Source: Aphelenchoides besseyi
Taxonomy: Eukaryota; Nematoda; Chromadorea; Rhabditida; Aphelenchoididae
Length of the DNA stretch: 64,000 nt
Reading direction: 5' to 3'
NCBI GenBank assembly: GCA_024699855.1
Contig: JAMPIQ010000001.1
Coordinates: 3,658,001 to 3,722,000, forward strand
The position numbers were made by a program, and so were the translations under genes. The notes under the pieces are model-generated. The model was not told the DNA's origin, made no database searches, and saw only the letters and a program-made list of their open reading frames with translations. Shown here one piece after another: positions 12,591-40,883 of this stretch; positions within the stretch are counted from its first letter, which is position 1; each line of letters begins with the position of its first letter.

Positions 12591-13877
12591 TGCAAATTCG
12601 TATTACCATTCGGTTTATTGAAATTGGCATAGAATGAACAGATGGTCAACGAGAATTGGGTCTTATTGATTGGCAATGCGTACCACGTAATAGAATTAGG
12701 TCTTTGCTTATGACCCGATGAAAATTGGATTCCTTGTCGACACGCCGAGACTACTCAATTGCTTAACACCATCAGACTCTTGGATTAATAGATAGACTTA
12801 AATTCAATAAATGATTTTGATTTTACAGCAGTTATAGTTAGAAACGGATCTTTTCGTTCATCCAATCAAACAACCGCTCAGTTTTGAACCATGTGAACAA
12901 GTTCAATGGACCGAATTTCTCGCTTCGTTAACTTCAACGGAATAGCCAACGGAAATTGACTTTCCACGTGCTTTTCGTCGAAAACGTTGCGATTCGTCGG
13001 CGAGTGCGCAAAGTTAAAGCAACTCGGAAACACGTTCGAAAACGTTGGCTTCATCGCGATAATTCGACCGTCTTTTCACGAAACGTGACGAATGGCCGTT
13101 GGGTTGTCGGCAAGTCGTTTTCGAATTAACGACCATGGAGAAGACCGTTAAGATTTCGCCTTTCCCAGCATGCTAATTCAAACAGAAACAACGTGAATAA
13201 CAGATTATGAGAGTTGCATAAGAAATGTAAGTACACGAGACCATCAATTTTGTCAGAAAGAGTAAAAACGTGAAAACCGACTTCTCGATGTTCGATCTTT
13301 CAACTTTAAAGTTGTGTCAAACAAACAGTTTGCCGTCTTAATCGTGTATGCAGAATGATGTCAAAATGGAATGATTAATTTCAGTGACCTCCAATTAAAA
13401 GTTCGTCTACGATCCAAATCTCATTTCCAACAAAAAGTTCGGAAAGAAGACGATTCGATGGTGAAGGCAGAAAGAACGTGTCCAGGACCTTAGGTTTATT
13501 TGGTTGTTATTCAAATTTCAATCTAAACAATTACGGAACCTTAAGCGTGAAGTCAACGTGAGCTCGTGAAATTAACCGAAAGACTTTCACGAGCTCGTAG
13601 AATCTACGATTTGGACTGAAATTTGCAATTCCATAGTGTTGTTGATGGAACGGCCACTATTCGACATGCATCTCAAACTCAAGGGTCCATTCGTCACGGC
13701 CAAAAAATAGCGCAGGAAGATTGTCAGTTATTTCCACAAAACACACTCGTTCACATCGAACCGGCAATTTGAACATGTTTTTTTTCATCTACTTCCTCTT
13801 TTATTGTACAAAAATGGATATGTCCGAGTGTTTACTAATTATACGAAATGAATAATTTATGGATACAAACCGTAAAA
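12591..13877. other. No gene seen
   Basis: No convincing coding sequence on either strand. A minus-strand open frame around 12600-12710 could be a further exon of the unresolved gene below it, but its frame does not connect cleanly. Confidence 0.4.
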
Positions 13878-14357
13878 CTAAGTTGGAGGTACTTTTATTG
13901 TTCGATCATCGCTTGTGTATTGTATTGAGACCGTGTCGTGTAATCTGTTACGCGTACCGTTGTTTGCTGACCGTTTCTGTGCAACTAAATGGCGATTATA
14001 GCGCGCAATTCGTGCCCTCAGACTTTCGACCATGTCTTCGGCCAAGGCAGCGAGATACATTGGACTTCCACCGTTTTTGAAAATCTCTTTCGATCGGTAC
14101 ACAACCTTGTAACAATCATCAATTCCTTTCAAATCACCGTGCAGTTCGTACCACCTTCGATCGTATACTTTCATTCGTTGGGCTCCTTTCTGCAGTTGAC
14201 CCTGAAGAACATCCATGGCTTCGAAGTTCACTTCGCTCAGCGAATGTACGTTGATCTTCAAAAGCCGTTGAGCTTCTTCCAAGTGCTGTCGAACAAGAAC
14301 TCCATCATTCAAAACATTTTCCCGCAAGTTCTCGATCAACATGTTCACGGATAACAT
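13878..14357 (-). CDS. Unrecognised 159-aa helical protein
   Basis: A single uninterrupted frame of 159 codons runs from ATG 14357 to the stop at 13880-13878. The ATG follows TTATTTTGTAG by only three bases, a good acceptor for cis- or trans-splicing. The product is strongly helical and charged: NLRENVLNDGVLVRQHLEEA, then LQGQLQKGAQRMKVYDRRWY, DLKGIDDCYKVVYRSKEIF, and a basic tail. The size and heptad-like pattern resemble small subunits of BLOC-1/BORC-type coiled-coil complexes, including the KxDL family. I cannot assign it to a member, and this remains a guess. If an upstream exon exists, the N-terminus shown here is internal. It lies divergent to RPL23, with about 670 nt between the two starts. 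Confidence 0.6.
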   Translation of the reverse strand: MLSVNMLIENLRENVLNDGVLVRQHLEEAQRLLKINVHSLSEVNFEAMDVLQGQLQKGAQRMKVYDRRWYELHGDLKGIDDCYKVVYRSKEIFKNGGSPMYLAALAEDMVESLRARIARYNRHLVAQKRSANNGTRNRLHDTVSIQYTSDDRTIKVPPT

Positions 14358-15026
14358 GATCTACAAAATAATAATGAGTTGAAAGAAATAAAAACGCGTC
14401 GAAGAATCACAGAAACCTTTGAATTTGCACCAATTCAACATTTTATATTGCACAAAACCGCCGACTTATTTTGACTAAGCCAACACGTTTGCTCTTCCGG
14501 CGTACGCTTTCCAGCGTCTTTATCAAACACAAACGAAACACCTCGACCGCATAAACACAAACCTAATGATCATAAATATGCATTGGTCATACAATTCCAT
14601 TGTTGTTTGTTATTTTAGCCTCAACATCCGAATTAAATCTCCTAACTCGTTTGTTTGCTTAATCTAAGTACCAACATTAACGTCACTATTGCTTGTCAGT
14701 GTCATCTTAATCGGCTGTAGAGCATTTCAACCACATGTTAAATTCGATTGCTCATTTTGATTCCATTAGGTTAGGGTTTCAGTGAACATAAATGGCCTTC
14801 ATAGCAAAGGGGCTCCACGCCGAAATTCACGTTCACTTCACGTTTTTGTCTCAAAAAGAATTGTTCGCCTGAGCTTGACATTCCGTCGCCTTTCGGCTCC
14901 TCGTTTAGGCCCACAGCTCGATAGTTGAAGAGTGGGATTTTTTCGACGATTTTACTTTTTCCAATCGTGTTTTTATTTTCCTGCCATAAACTTATTTTTG
15001 TGTTTTAGGTTTAAGATCACGAAAAA
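14358..15026. other. Divergent intergenic region upstream of RPL23
   Basis: No coding sequence. It must hold the promoters of the 159-aa protein (minus) and RPL23 (plus). A pyrimidine-rich tract ends in TGTGTTTTAG at 15009, 17 nt before the RPL23 ATG. This looks like a 3' splice site for a 5' UTR intron or a spliced leader. Confidence 0.5.
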
Positions 15027-15571
<545 letters not shown>

Positions 15572-15639
15572 GCTCGTCGTTGAGCTGATTGTTCGTTTGT
15601 TGTTATGTTGTTTTATAAATATTGTCGAAAAAGCACCTT

Positions 15640-15647
15640 GTTTATTT
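15640..15647 (-). promoter_or_regulatory. Candidate poly(A) signal of the dynein heavy chain gene
   Basis: The hexamer AATAAA lies on the minus strand at 15646-15641, about 90 nt past the dynein stop codon, in the short convergent interval shared with RPL23. Confidence 0.55.
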
Positions 15648-15731
15648 AAACTACAATGCAACAATTAAATTAGCAACAACATTAAACAAGGATATTTGCA
15701 AATTCATAAAATTAATGTCACAAGAATATTC

Positions 15732-33128
<17,397 letters not shown>

Positions 33129-33928
33129 GATGTTGCACTGAAAAAGAACCAACGTATCAAGAATACACAAGTGAAAGTACACGCGAAAGATCAAAAAAAG
33201 TCAATTATGCCCAACATTTCCGATTGATTAGTCATTTCGAATAAAAAAGTTGAACAGCCCGTTGACTGAGCCGATCGGCAGCCTCGGTCAACCGGCTCTT
33301 TTGCAAACTAACGCGCGTCCCTTCCCCTACAAACAATGTGAAAAGTGTATCGTGTTCACAACTACGATTAAACTTCTTGTCATTTGAAAACCAATAAGCT
33401 CATCCGTTTCAAGCACGCAGCTAAGCAATTATGTACGTGCTGTCAAAATGTACATCTCGTCCCCTGATATCGACTTTCGTCTGCAAACCAAGAAGCGATT
33501 GGCAGATTACGAAACCGAAAAAAACAAACACGATTATCTTCTTTAAAGGCATCATGATGACTAATCCAATTTGTCGTATTTCCGGTACTGTAAAAGCAAG
33601 AATTGTATGAAAAAGATCAATTTATTCCAACATCAACAACAGTTTAACCCAACACACTACTTCTGACTGTTTGTATTTTACACTCCAAAATGTCCATCTA
33701 ATGGCAGGCGCAAAGTTTTTCCGTTCCGCATCGAAAGCTCGAAACCGTTCGGACACAGTGATTGGTGGTCTTCGAGCGACAACCTTAGGTTGCAAGTGTT
33801 CAGTCGTGGCTTACTGCTAGCATCTTAGTGTTTGTCCGACCAACTTGTTTTCTGCCCATTGTATTAGTTTTGGAAAAAAACTAACAACTCGCTGTATTTC
33901 GTTTCCACTCAAACCAATCGACATCGCT
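33129..33928. other. Divergent promoter region between dynein heavy chain and eIF2-beta
   Basis: No coding sequence in about 800 nt. It must contain the promoters of both flanking genes. The only marked structure is the imperfect inverted repeat at 33261-33292. Pyrimidine-rich AG sites exist close to the eIF2-beta start, but none stands out as the sole acceptor. Confidence 0.5.
33261..33292. repeat. Imperfect inverted repeat (potential hairpin)
   Basis: GTTGACTGAG at the left and CTCGGTCAAC at the right pair in 9 of 10 positions, around an inner palindrome CCGATCGG. It lies about 130 nt upstream of the dynein start. It could be a protein-binding palindrome or a hairpin in a 5' UTR. No known element is recognised, and chance is possible. 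Confidence 0.35.
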
Positions 33929-34829
33929 ATGGCTGACGAGGATTTGGTTGGTTGAATTCGACTATCGTGGAGTTTACTTTGATTTTAGGCTCTTGACTTG
34001 ACGAAAAAGAAGAAGAAGAAAACCAAAGTCGGATTGGATGAACCGGCAAAAGGCGGTGATGAAATCGAACTCAACTTACCATCCAAAAAACCGAAGCCAA
34101 AGGACATTCGAGTCGATGAAGCGGAAGCCGAAGCGGTGAGTAAAATCGACTGATATGACTTTATATTTTTACTTTAGACGGGAGATATTGCTCCGGGTAT
34201 TGGTCGAACGAATTTAATCGATGCGAAACACGAATGGTCGGATTACACCTACGAGCAACTTTTGGAGTTGGTCTTCGACATTATGCGCGAACGAAATCCG
34301 GATATGGTAGCCGGCGAAAAGAAGAAGTTCATGATGAAACCGCCGCAAGTTGCTCGTGCTGGATCGAAGAAAACAGCTTTCACGAACTTTGCCGAAATTT
34401 GTCGTCTCTTGAAACGCCAACCGAAGCACGTACTCAACTTCTTACTCGCTGAATTGGGTACCACGTACGTTTGCTGTTATTTCTTTCGTAGCTACCGACA
34501 ATTTCAGAGGATCTATTGACGGCAATCAGTGTTTGATCGTGAAAGGACGATTCCAACAAAAACATTTCGAATCGGTTTTACGAAAATATATCAGTCAGTT
34601 AATTCCATCGATCATCGGATGTGACTGTTAAATTTCAGCGGAGTACGTGACTTGTCATACTTGTCGTTCATCGGACACTGAGCTAACCAAAGACACTCGA
34701 CTCTTCTTTCTTAAGTGCAACGTTTGTAACAGTCAATGTTCCGTTACGGCAATCAAATCGGGATTCACGGCCGTTGTTGGAAAACGTGCTGCGTTACGTC
34801 GGGCTGCCGAAGCCACAGCCGGCAAATAA
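33929..34829 (+). CDS. iftb-1: Translation initiation factor eIF2 subunit beta
   Basis: eIF2-beta belongs to the GTP-binding eIF2 complex that delivers initiator tRNA to the 40S subunit, and it contacts eIF5 and eIF2B. Exon 1 is tiny (MADEDLV), and exon 2 begins [15 protein letters not shown]. That lysine run corresponds to one of the K-boxes; longer relatives have three, so the N-terminus is short here. The core reads [20 protein letters not shown], then [20 protein letters not shown] and [17 protein letters not shown]. The C-terminus has a C2-C2 zinc ribbon ([33 protein letters not shown]) and ends [12 protein letters not shown] at TAA 34827-34829. The protein is about 250 residues. The next gene starts 148 nt after the stop on the same strand. 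Confidence 0.95.
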
Positions 34830-34872
34830 ACCCATCTATTTATTTGCAATTCAACGTTGTTGATTTTTATCG

Positions 34873-34878
34873 AATAAA
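34873..34878 (+). promoter_or_regulatory. Poly(A) signal AATAAA of eIF2-beta
   Basis: A canonical AATAAA lies 44 nt after the eIF2-beta stop and about 100 nt before the next ATG. This is the expected arrangement inside a nematode operon. Confidence 0.6.
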
Positions 34879-34977
34879 AATTTGTGAACAAGCACCGTTT
34901 CCTCTTTCAACGGCAGTTTTATTGGACGCTTTGATACTTCCAGATAGCAGCAATAGCATTGATTTTTTGAGTTGTAG

Positions 34978-35840
34978 ATGAACGACGATTGGGTTAATGA
35001 CCTACAGCTTTTTCTGGACAACGGGCTCTACGATGAATTCGAACAATACGACCTTCCACTCGTTATCAACGTCGAATTCATTTTGAGTCAAACGATTCGT
35101 GTATTCGCCCGTTTGCTTCGAAATCGAGAAGAACAACCAGCCATTTCAAAGCTGCTTGAGACCTTAAATCGATTAGTATTACGCATTCCATCTAGATCCA
35201 TTTCTCGTTACCGAGTTTCCAACTACATTGTAAGTCCTCGTTTTTGTTCTTACTGCATTTTCGACTTTAGCCACTACTTGAAAGTCTAATTTGTTGTGTT
35301 GAAGATCAATCGCTTGGTCCCAGTCGTGGCCTAACATTCCGAATCTTCTTGGCGATCGTCGAACTTTTCGATCCAATTGGTCGTTATCTTCTTATTCGCC
35401 GTGTTTTTCATCAAATCTCAACAGGCGAACTGAAGGTGAAATATGAGCCTCAAGTTCTGGCGTGGATCGTGGATCAATATCGTCGATTTCTGGCTCGTGA
35501 CGACTCGGGGATCTTCAGATCAGAACTCACTTTCTTCTACATGGAATGCGCCAAAGTCAATTATGTTGAAGTGGAACTTTCCTATCACTACATGATCGCT
35601 GTTTCACTTCTCGCACAATTTCATGCCAAACTCAACTTCGACATAACCCTTTTGAAAGCTGCCAAAGAGAAGGTACTCGAGCCGTTGTACACGCAAGTAT
35701 CCGATTTTCGTACGCTCAACGAACTCAAATCGAAAGACGAAAAAGAAGGAACAGAGAACGAGCTTCGGAATCTCGATTTCCTTCTTTTTTCTCTCAACGA
35801 TGCAATGCGGGATGTAAATCAACGTATAGCAGGAAAATAG
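34978..35840 (+). CDS. Glomulin-like helical protein (tentative)
   Basis: Two exons, joined at NYI|PLLESLICCVEDQ across a short intron after 35229, give a protein of about 270 residues. The ATG follows TTGAGTTGTAG directly, so a trans-splice acceptor at the start codon is likely. The product is all-helical: FARLLRNREEQPAISKLLET, then FRIFLAIVELFDPIGRYLLI, WIVDQYRRFLARDDSGIF, and a C-terminal NELKSKDEKEG followed by DFLLFSLNDAMRDVNQRI. The arrangement resembles the C-terminal half of glomulin, the HEAT-like protein that binds RBX1 and inhibits cullin-RING ligases. That match is from pattern memory, and the length is only about half of vertebrate glomulin. Another HEAT-repeat protein is possible. 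It lies between eIF2-beta (148 nt) and NDUFS3 (155 nt). Confidence 0.6.
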
Positions 35841-35995
35841 ATTTGTTATTACTTCAATGATCTCGGCTATCTATTCGCTGTTATTTGTTAATAGTTAAAT
35901 TAAATGTTGTTAATAGAAACGTTCGCTTAAACATTGTGGTTGAATTCCACTCGCTTACCTTCAATTCTCTTCCACGTCAAATCTGAAGATCAAAC

Positions 35996-36953
35996 ATGCA
36001 GATCGAGATGCTTCGTCGTCTGGCATCTGTTGCCAACTCAACAGTCGCAAGAACCAATCGCACGGCAGTTGCTTTGGCTGTTCGACCGTACTCAACCGAG
36101 ATACCGACCTATGAACCGAAACCTGACCCGAATCTTGATGCCGTTAAGAAATGTGAGTACGCTTATTTTATTATTTCAACGTATTCAATGTTTAGCGGGT
36201 TTATGGAAAATTAACGAGAAACAACGCGATCGTTTGGCCGATTTCGGACGTTACGTTGCTCGTTGTCTACCTAAATACATTCAGCAAGTTCAGTTTGCTG
36301 CGGGAGACGAATTGGAATTCTTGATTCACCCGAGTGGTGTAATTCCGGTCTTATCGTTCTTGAAGGGACATCACGCTGCTCAGTTCACGAACTTCATTTT
36401 TGCTTGTGGAGTCGATGTTCCAACCCGTACTTATCGTTTCGAAGTCGTTTACGCGCTGTTGTCGACGCGTTTTAATGCTCGTTGCCGCATTCGCACATAC
36501 ACCGACGAAGTGGAACCATTGGAATCAGCGTGTTCAGTTTTCAGTGGAGCTGAATGGTATGAACGAGAAATTTACGACATGTACGGCGTTTGGTTCAACA
36601 ATCATCCCGATTTACGTCGTCTGCTTACGGACTACGGATTCGAAGGATATCCATTCCGAAAAGATTTCCCACTTCCTGGTTACGTTGAGGTATTGTCATT
36701 CTGTTCGCTTCTCTTGACTTCTTTTGATTTCAGCTTCGTTGGGATCCAGAATTGCAACGCATTGTGTACGAGAAGACCGAGCTTGCACAGGTACGTTGTT
36801 TCTCTTAACTTCTCGTCCATTTATTGTGTTCAGGATTTCCGCAAGTTCGAACTCGACAATCCGTGGGCCGGTTTCCCGAACTTCCGAGACGCTCCCATTA
36901 CCGCTGGGTATAAGAAAATCGAATTCGAAGACAAAGGAAAACCGGAGGAATAG
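35996..36953 (+). CDS. nuo-2: NADH dehydrogenase iron-sulfur protein 3 (complex I 30-kDa subunit, NDUFS3)
   Basis: NDUFS3 is a core subunit of the peripheral arm of mitochondrial complex I and is needed for assembly of the iron-sulfur path to ubiquinone. The start MQIEMLRRLASVAN and the following R/A/S-rich stretch ending VRPYSTEIPTYEP look like a mitochondrial targeting peptide; the second Met at 36008 is an alternative start. Exon 2 holds the conserved domain: QVQFAAGDELEFLIHPSGVI, FIFACGVDVPTRTYRFEVVY, the family signature region ERE.YDM (WYEREIYDMYGVWFNNHPDL), then LLTDYGFEGYPFRKDFPLPG. Two further short exons read RWDPELQRIVYEKTEL and FRKFELDNPWAGFPNFRDAP, ending at TAG 36951-36953. Total length of about 240-250 aa is normal. 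The gene converges on the cysteine-rich gene, with 92 nt between stops. Confidence 0.96.
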
Positions 36954-37005
36954 AAACGAATTCGTTGATCGTGTTGTGTAAAAATGTTTAGGCTTTTTGG
37001 TCAGG

Positions 37006-37011
37006 AATAAA
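37006..37011 (+). promoter_or_regulatory. Poly(A) signal AATAAA of NDUFS3
   Basis: Canonical hexamer 53 nt after the NDUFS3 stop, on the plus strand, in the short convergent interval. Confidence 0.6.
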
Positions 37012-37027
37012 ATCTTTCAAAAAGTAG

Positions 37028-37033
37028 TTTATT
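37028..37033 (-). promoter_or_regulatory. Poly(A) signal AATAAA of the cysteine-rich gene
   Basis: On the minus strand AATAAA lies 12 nt past the stop of the cysteine-rich gene and only 16 nt from the plus-strand signal of NDUFS3. The two 3' ends probably overlap. Confidence 0.55.
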
Positions 37034-37045
37034 AACAGCAAATAA

Positions 37046-40000
37046 TCACGCAGCACTATCTGAGTTTGTTGCGCCGCTTACCGCGTGTATTTTATCGCGG
37101 CACATCGATTTGACACAATCGAATGCCTCGCCACAATCTCGCAATGCTGAAGAACACAAGTTTCCTTCCACTCGTATACAAATTCCATTTTCACATCTTT
37201 CGCCCAGTTGACAAACTTTCCGAGCACATTCTGCGAAATCCGTCGATCAATTGGTTGCTTCGCTTTGCTTACCGTTTCTCACACATTGACCATTCAGACA
37301 AACGTACGGCTCCGCATTGATCTTTCCAAACGAACTGAAATGGTAGAAATAAGTTGTGAAGATAAAACGTTTAAGTACAAGAAATTGGTATCTTAGGTTG
37401 CAGAAGAAATTTCTTCACGTAACTAAACTAGCGGCTTGTCGTTACTCTTTCGGTTTTGTTGCGTTTGAACAGCTGATGGAATTGCAAAAGTTGTTTCTAA
37501 TGTTTTCGATTGTTGTATTGATCACCGGAAGTGGTTAGTAAAATTCGCGTGCTAAACATTTTCGGTGCAACAATTGTTGCTCCGCGTTAAGAGCTTATCG
37601 ACCAAAAGACTTTGTTATTCATCCTACCGTCTAAAAATGACTATGGTAGTGTTCGATACAAATGGATAAACAGTTGGTGGATTTTCGATTAACTTCCTGA
37701 CGATTTGAACTCCGTGAGCAAACATATTTTGCTGAACGAGTATGTCCACCGTCACTTTGTCAACCATTTCTCACCAACTACGGAGTTTTCGCGTTCTGGA
37801 TTGTTTTACAAAGTTTCGGCCATGTACGATCAATTCTTCGTCGTGAAATGCAAAGAGAGAGCAGTAAGAAAACGCGCAGCTATGAAGGTATTGGCAGTTT
37901 TATTGCTTGAAATCCCAGTAGATTTAAGTCGCTCCGAAGTAGATCTTTCACACTAAAACACACCCGCTTTAGCATGTTAAGTTCCCTTCGATTAATACGA
38001 ATATTGTGGCAGAAAATTTCGTGATGATGCAAACGCTGGACAACATTGTCGACAGTATGATCACTCTTTTATACCCAAATTAATATCTTAGCGTTAGAAA
38101 GCCGAGTACAACTTCCATGGTCGACGAGCTCCATCCAATTATGCCGCCGGGGTTTACGCGATTTGTGGACGAAAAGCGCTCGAATCTGCTCGATCGTTGG
38201 CGTGGGGATCACTTGACAAACTTCTTGCGATTTACTACTTCGAAATTGGGTACTCCGGTCCGTTCTGCTGACGTTTCTACGATCATTGCCTTACGACATT
38301 GCGATCAATAGACGTTGTTATGGTACCGTTGATAAGCATTTTGCCTGGTGAACAGTCAAATCGGTTCCATAGCATTGCCGATCAAGTGCTCTAAATCGAA
38401 TTTGTCTTGGAATTGTTTCGTGCGTGTTTTACACAGAAATATCTTGCAAACGCAGGAATGACCGTACCTACTCACGCTCTTTACTTTTGCCACGAAATCA
38501 ACAAATCGACAGACCCATCTTTCGATTGCATATTTCGAAAACTCGTTTGGCCGCCTTAATGTTCGGCGATTTCGAGCAGCCTGTTAGGGTAATTTGGTTG
38601 TTTAAGATATTAAAATACACTGTTTTTATAAAAGCTGCTGTGCTTTTTCAAGCGCTAACCAATCAGCCGTTGTCGACCATATTCGACAAGAGCACAACTT
38701 TCATTTCGAAAAATACGATGGATATGTGTGCGACATTTGCCAAACTCTCTTTCAAACGTACAGTAAATTGTCGAGGCACAAAAATTCGGAGCACAACGCA
38801 GTTCACTCTTGTTCTACTTGTGGCAAAACGTTTGACACTCCAAACAGATTGGCTTGCCACCGCAGGAAGGATCATTCAACCAACGAAAATGTCGTCATGA
38901 CGACTGCCCACTGATGTGCGATAACGTTGTAGAGGAATTGACACATTACCTTTATGCTCATACTGACAACACCGTTTGTCAGTGTTGCAGATCAAAGGTA
39001 TACAAGCGTTGGTAACAAAACAAGACACGAGAAAAGGTATTGTCCTTTACGACCAAAGAGTCTTAACTCTTAAATGTAAGTTTTAATGATTAAGTTGCAC
39101 TACTTTTCGGTTAGATTTTCCTATTTTTCCCATTAATTATTCACGCAACTACTTTTTGCCAGCCACCGAGTTTTCTTCGTTTGCGGTTCGGTTATAATTT
39201 CGAATAAACCAAGTTTCGCACATTTTAACGTTCTTACGCAGTTTTTGTTAGTCAGTAGAAGTGTTCGAATTGGTCGAATTATAGTTTAGAAACACAATCG
39301 GAACGTTGAACTGTATGAAGGACTTACCTCCAGCATTCGTCCTGACAATACATTCCTTGTATGTGTCGACACTCTCCGTTCATACAAGCATGTTCTTTCG
39401 GACAGTGATTACGACAAGGATCTACGACACATACATTTCTAAAATGAAAAGGTTCGATACGACCATTTCGATTTCCTACCTTTTACAAATGAGACCTTCG
39501 GGACATTGGGTTTGCGAGCAGTCGGCCCCGTTCATCGGTAAACAAACTCCATTCATACACGAAAACCCGGGATCACAAACAATTTCTTCGCAGCCTAAAT
39601 AGCCTCATTAAAACCTTAACTCTCGATGTGTTCACCTTGTTGTTTAACACAATCGTTTCCCAACGCCACGTGTCCGGGATCACAATCAATTTTTGCCATT
39701 CCCTCAGCTTCCGCTCCCGCTCCAGATGCTTCTCGAGTACAGCGATTGCCTCGACACTCCATTCCGGGCTCAATTCCGCAATCAAAAAGAGTGAAACAAA
39801 ATGCTCCCAACATTTTTATGCATTTTCCATCTCGACATATTTCTCCCTGTTCGCATAAGACTTCAGCGCATTCTGAACAAACTGTTAGTCATTCATTATG
39901 TACTACATTCTTACTGTCAATAGCACATCGACCATCTGAAACGTTCGAAATCAACTTTTCCACTAGTCAAAACAACTCACTAATACAACGACCACGTCGA

Positions 40001-40379
40001 CCACAAGAAGAAGTAATTGAACGCGCGGTGTTCTCAGCAACCAAAACGTTACGACCACACGGCAATCCTTCCACCGGATAACAACTTCCCGAAGAACAGC
40101 GAGCATCTGGTCCGCAAGTTATCTTCAAATCAATTCAATTCCGATTCTTTTCAGTTCGATTACCTGTGAACAGTCAGGTGGAGCTATCAATCCGCGTTCA
40201 TCTTTGCAAACGTTTAATTCACATTTGTAGCGTAGTGGACATTCAATTTCTCCAAGAATTGGAGGACATCGTTCGGCAGAAGACAAACAAAATCTAATGA
40301 TCAAAAATCCAAACAAAAGAATCGAACGTGTGTTCCATTTTAAACAACCACAGGGATGAACGTCAATTGAAAACAACAT
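37046..40379 (-). CDS. Secreted cysteine-rich protein with EB-module-like repeats
   Basis: The N-terminus (from ATG 40379) has a hydrophobic segment, RSILLFGFLIIRFCLSS, typical of a signal peptide or signal anchor. It is followed by repeated six-to-eight-cysteine units: CPPILGEIECPLRYKCELNV, then CGPDARCSSGSCYPVEG, CAEVLCEQGEICRDGKCIKM, CEEIVCDPGFSCMNGVCLPM, CRNHCPKEHACMNGECRHI, CARKVCQLGERCENGICIRV and CSSALRDCGEAFDCVKSMC. The spacing (C-x3-C...GxxCxxGxC) matches the EB-module type common in nematode extracellular proteins. The last two coding exons (37046-37334 region) connect to the rest across a 1,993-nt intron (37335-39327); the AG|T join (ECWS to SFGKINAEP) is exactly in phase. Stop TGA is at 37048-37046. 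The function is probably extracellular or cuticular, but this is not shown. Confidence 0.75.
37335..39327 (-). other. 1,993-nt intron of the cysteine-rich gene, host of a zinc-finger gene
   Basis: The minus-strand donor GTAAGTCC lies at 39327 and the acceptor CATTTCAG ends at 37335. Phase and cysteine spacing are continuous across it. Other introns of this gene are about 40-60 nt. A plus-strand C2H2 zinc-finger gene occupies the middle. The segment 38990-39300 has nothing recognised. Confidence 0.7.
37702..38914 (+). CDS. C2H2 zinc-finger protein nested in the intron of the cysteine-rich gene
   Basis: The clear part is the last exon (about 38670-38914), with two consecutive C2H2 fingers: YVCDICQTLFQTYSKLSRHK..H and HSCSTCGKTFDTPNRLACHR..H, both C-x2-C-x12-H-x4-H. 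Upstream plus-strand exons read coherently: SGLFYKVSAMYDQFFVVKCK, then FPSINTNIVAENFVMMQTLD, KAEYNFHGRRAPSNYAAGVY and RKALESARSLAWGSLDKLLA, and VVMVPLISILPGEQ. They suggest a globular N-terminal region of unknown type. The joins at 38400-38670 are not resolved in phase, so the exon list and start are uncertain. A hydrophobic start-like exon at 37477 (MELQKLFLMFSIVVLITGS) may belong to it or be chance. More finger-like sequence may continue to about 38997. A role as a DNA- or RNA-binding regulator is inferred from the fingers only. Confidence 0.5.
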
Positions 40380-40883
40380 TTTCGAATTTGCGCTCCGCGG
40401 GATATAACGTTAAGAAAAGGAAGTGAAGACGACTGCTGAGAGGCGATTTATGAGTTTCGATCACGTTCGATGAATCAGTTCAATAGACAACCGCAATTAA
40501 GAAGCCAAACGTACGGGTTTTTTCTTGTTTTGTTGGAATTCTGCCCGTACGCGAAGAGGTGAAGCCGATCGGCCTTTCGAATCTCGCGAATGTAAACTCA
40601 CGATTGTTCGGTTGCTCCCCGAAATGGACAAACATAAACCGCACTCTCCAAGAATTGACCGAACGAATCGCGCAAACGGATCGAGAACCTTGTGATCTTT
40701 CAATCGGCGATTTTATGCAAAAACAAACTGAATCCGTCGGCATCTTCAAGAACACGACAGCACTTTTCGATGTTCAAATGTTCAAATCAACATCTTGATA
40801 GGGCACTAATGGAATTTGAACATTAAAATGACTAAATAGTCTGAGCAGCAAGCTAATTGAATAAATTGATTATTTCAACATAC
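40380..40883. other. Intergenic region
   Basis: No gene recognised. It lies between the start of the cysteine-rich gene and the CBP80-like fragment, both on the minus strand. Confidence 0.4.

Noticed and set aside
38663..38875. Minus-strand frame within the intron of the cysteine-rich gene
   Set aside because: It is antisense to the two C2H2 fingers, which are unmistakable on the plus strand.
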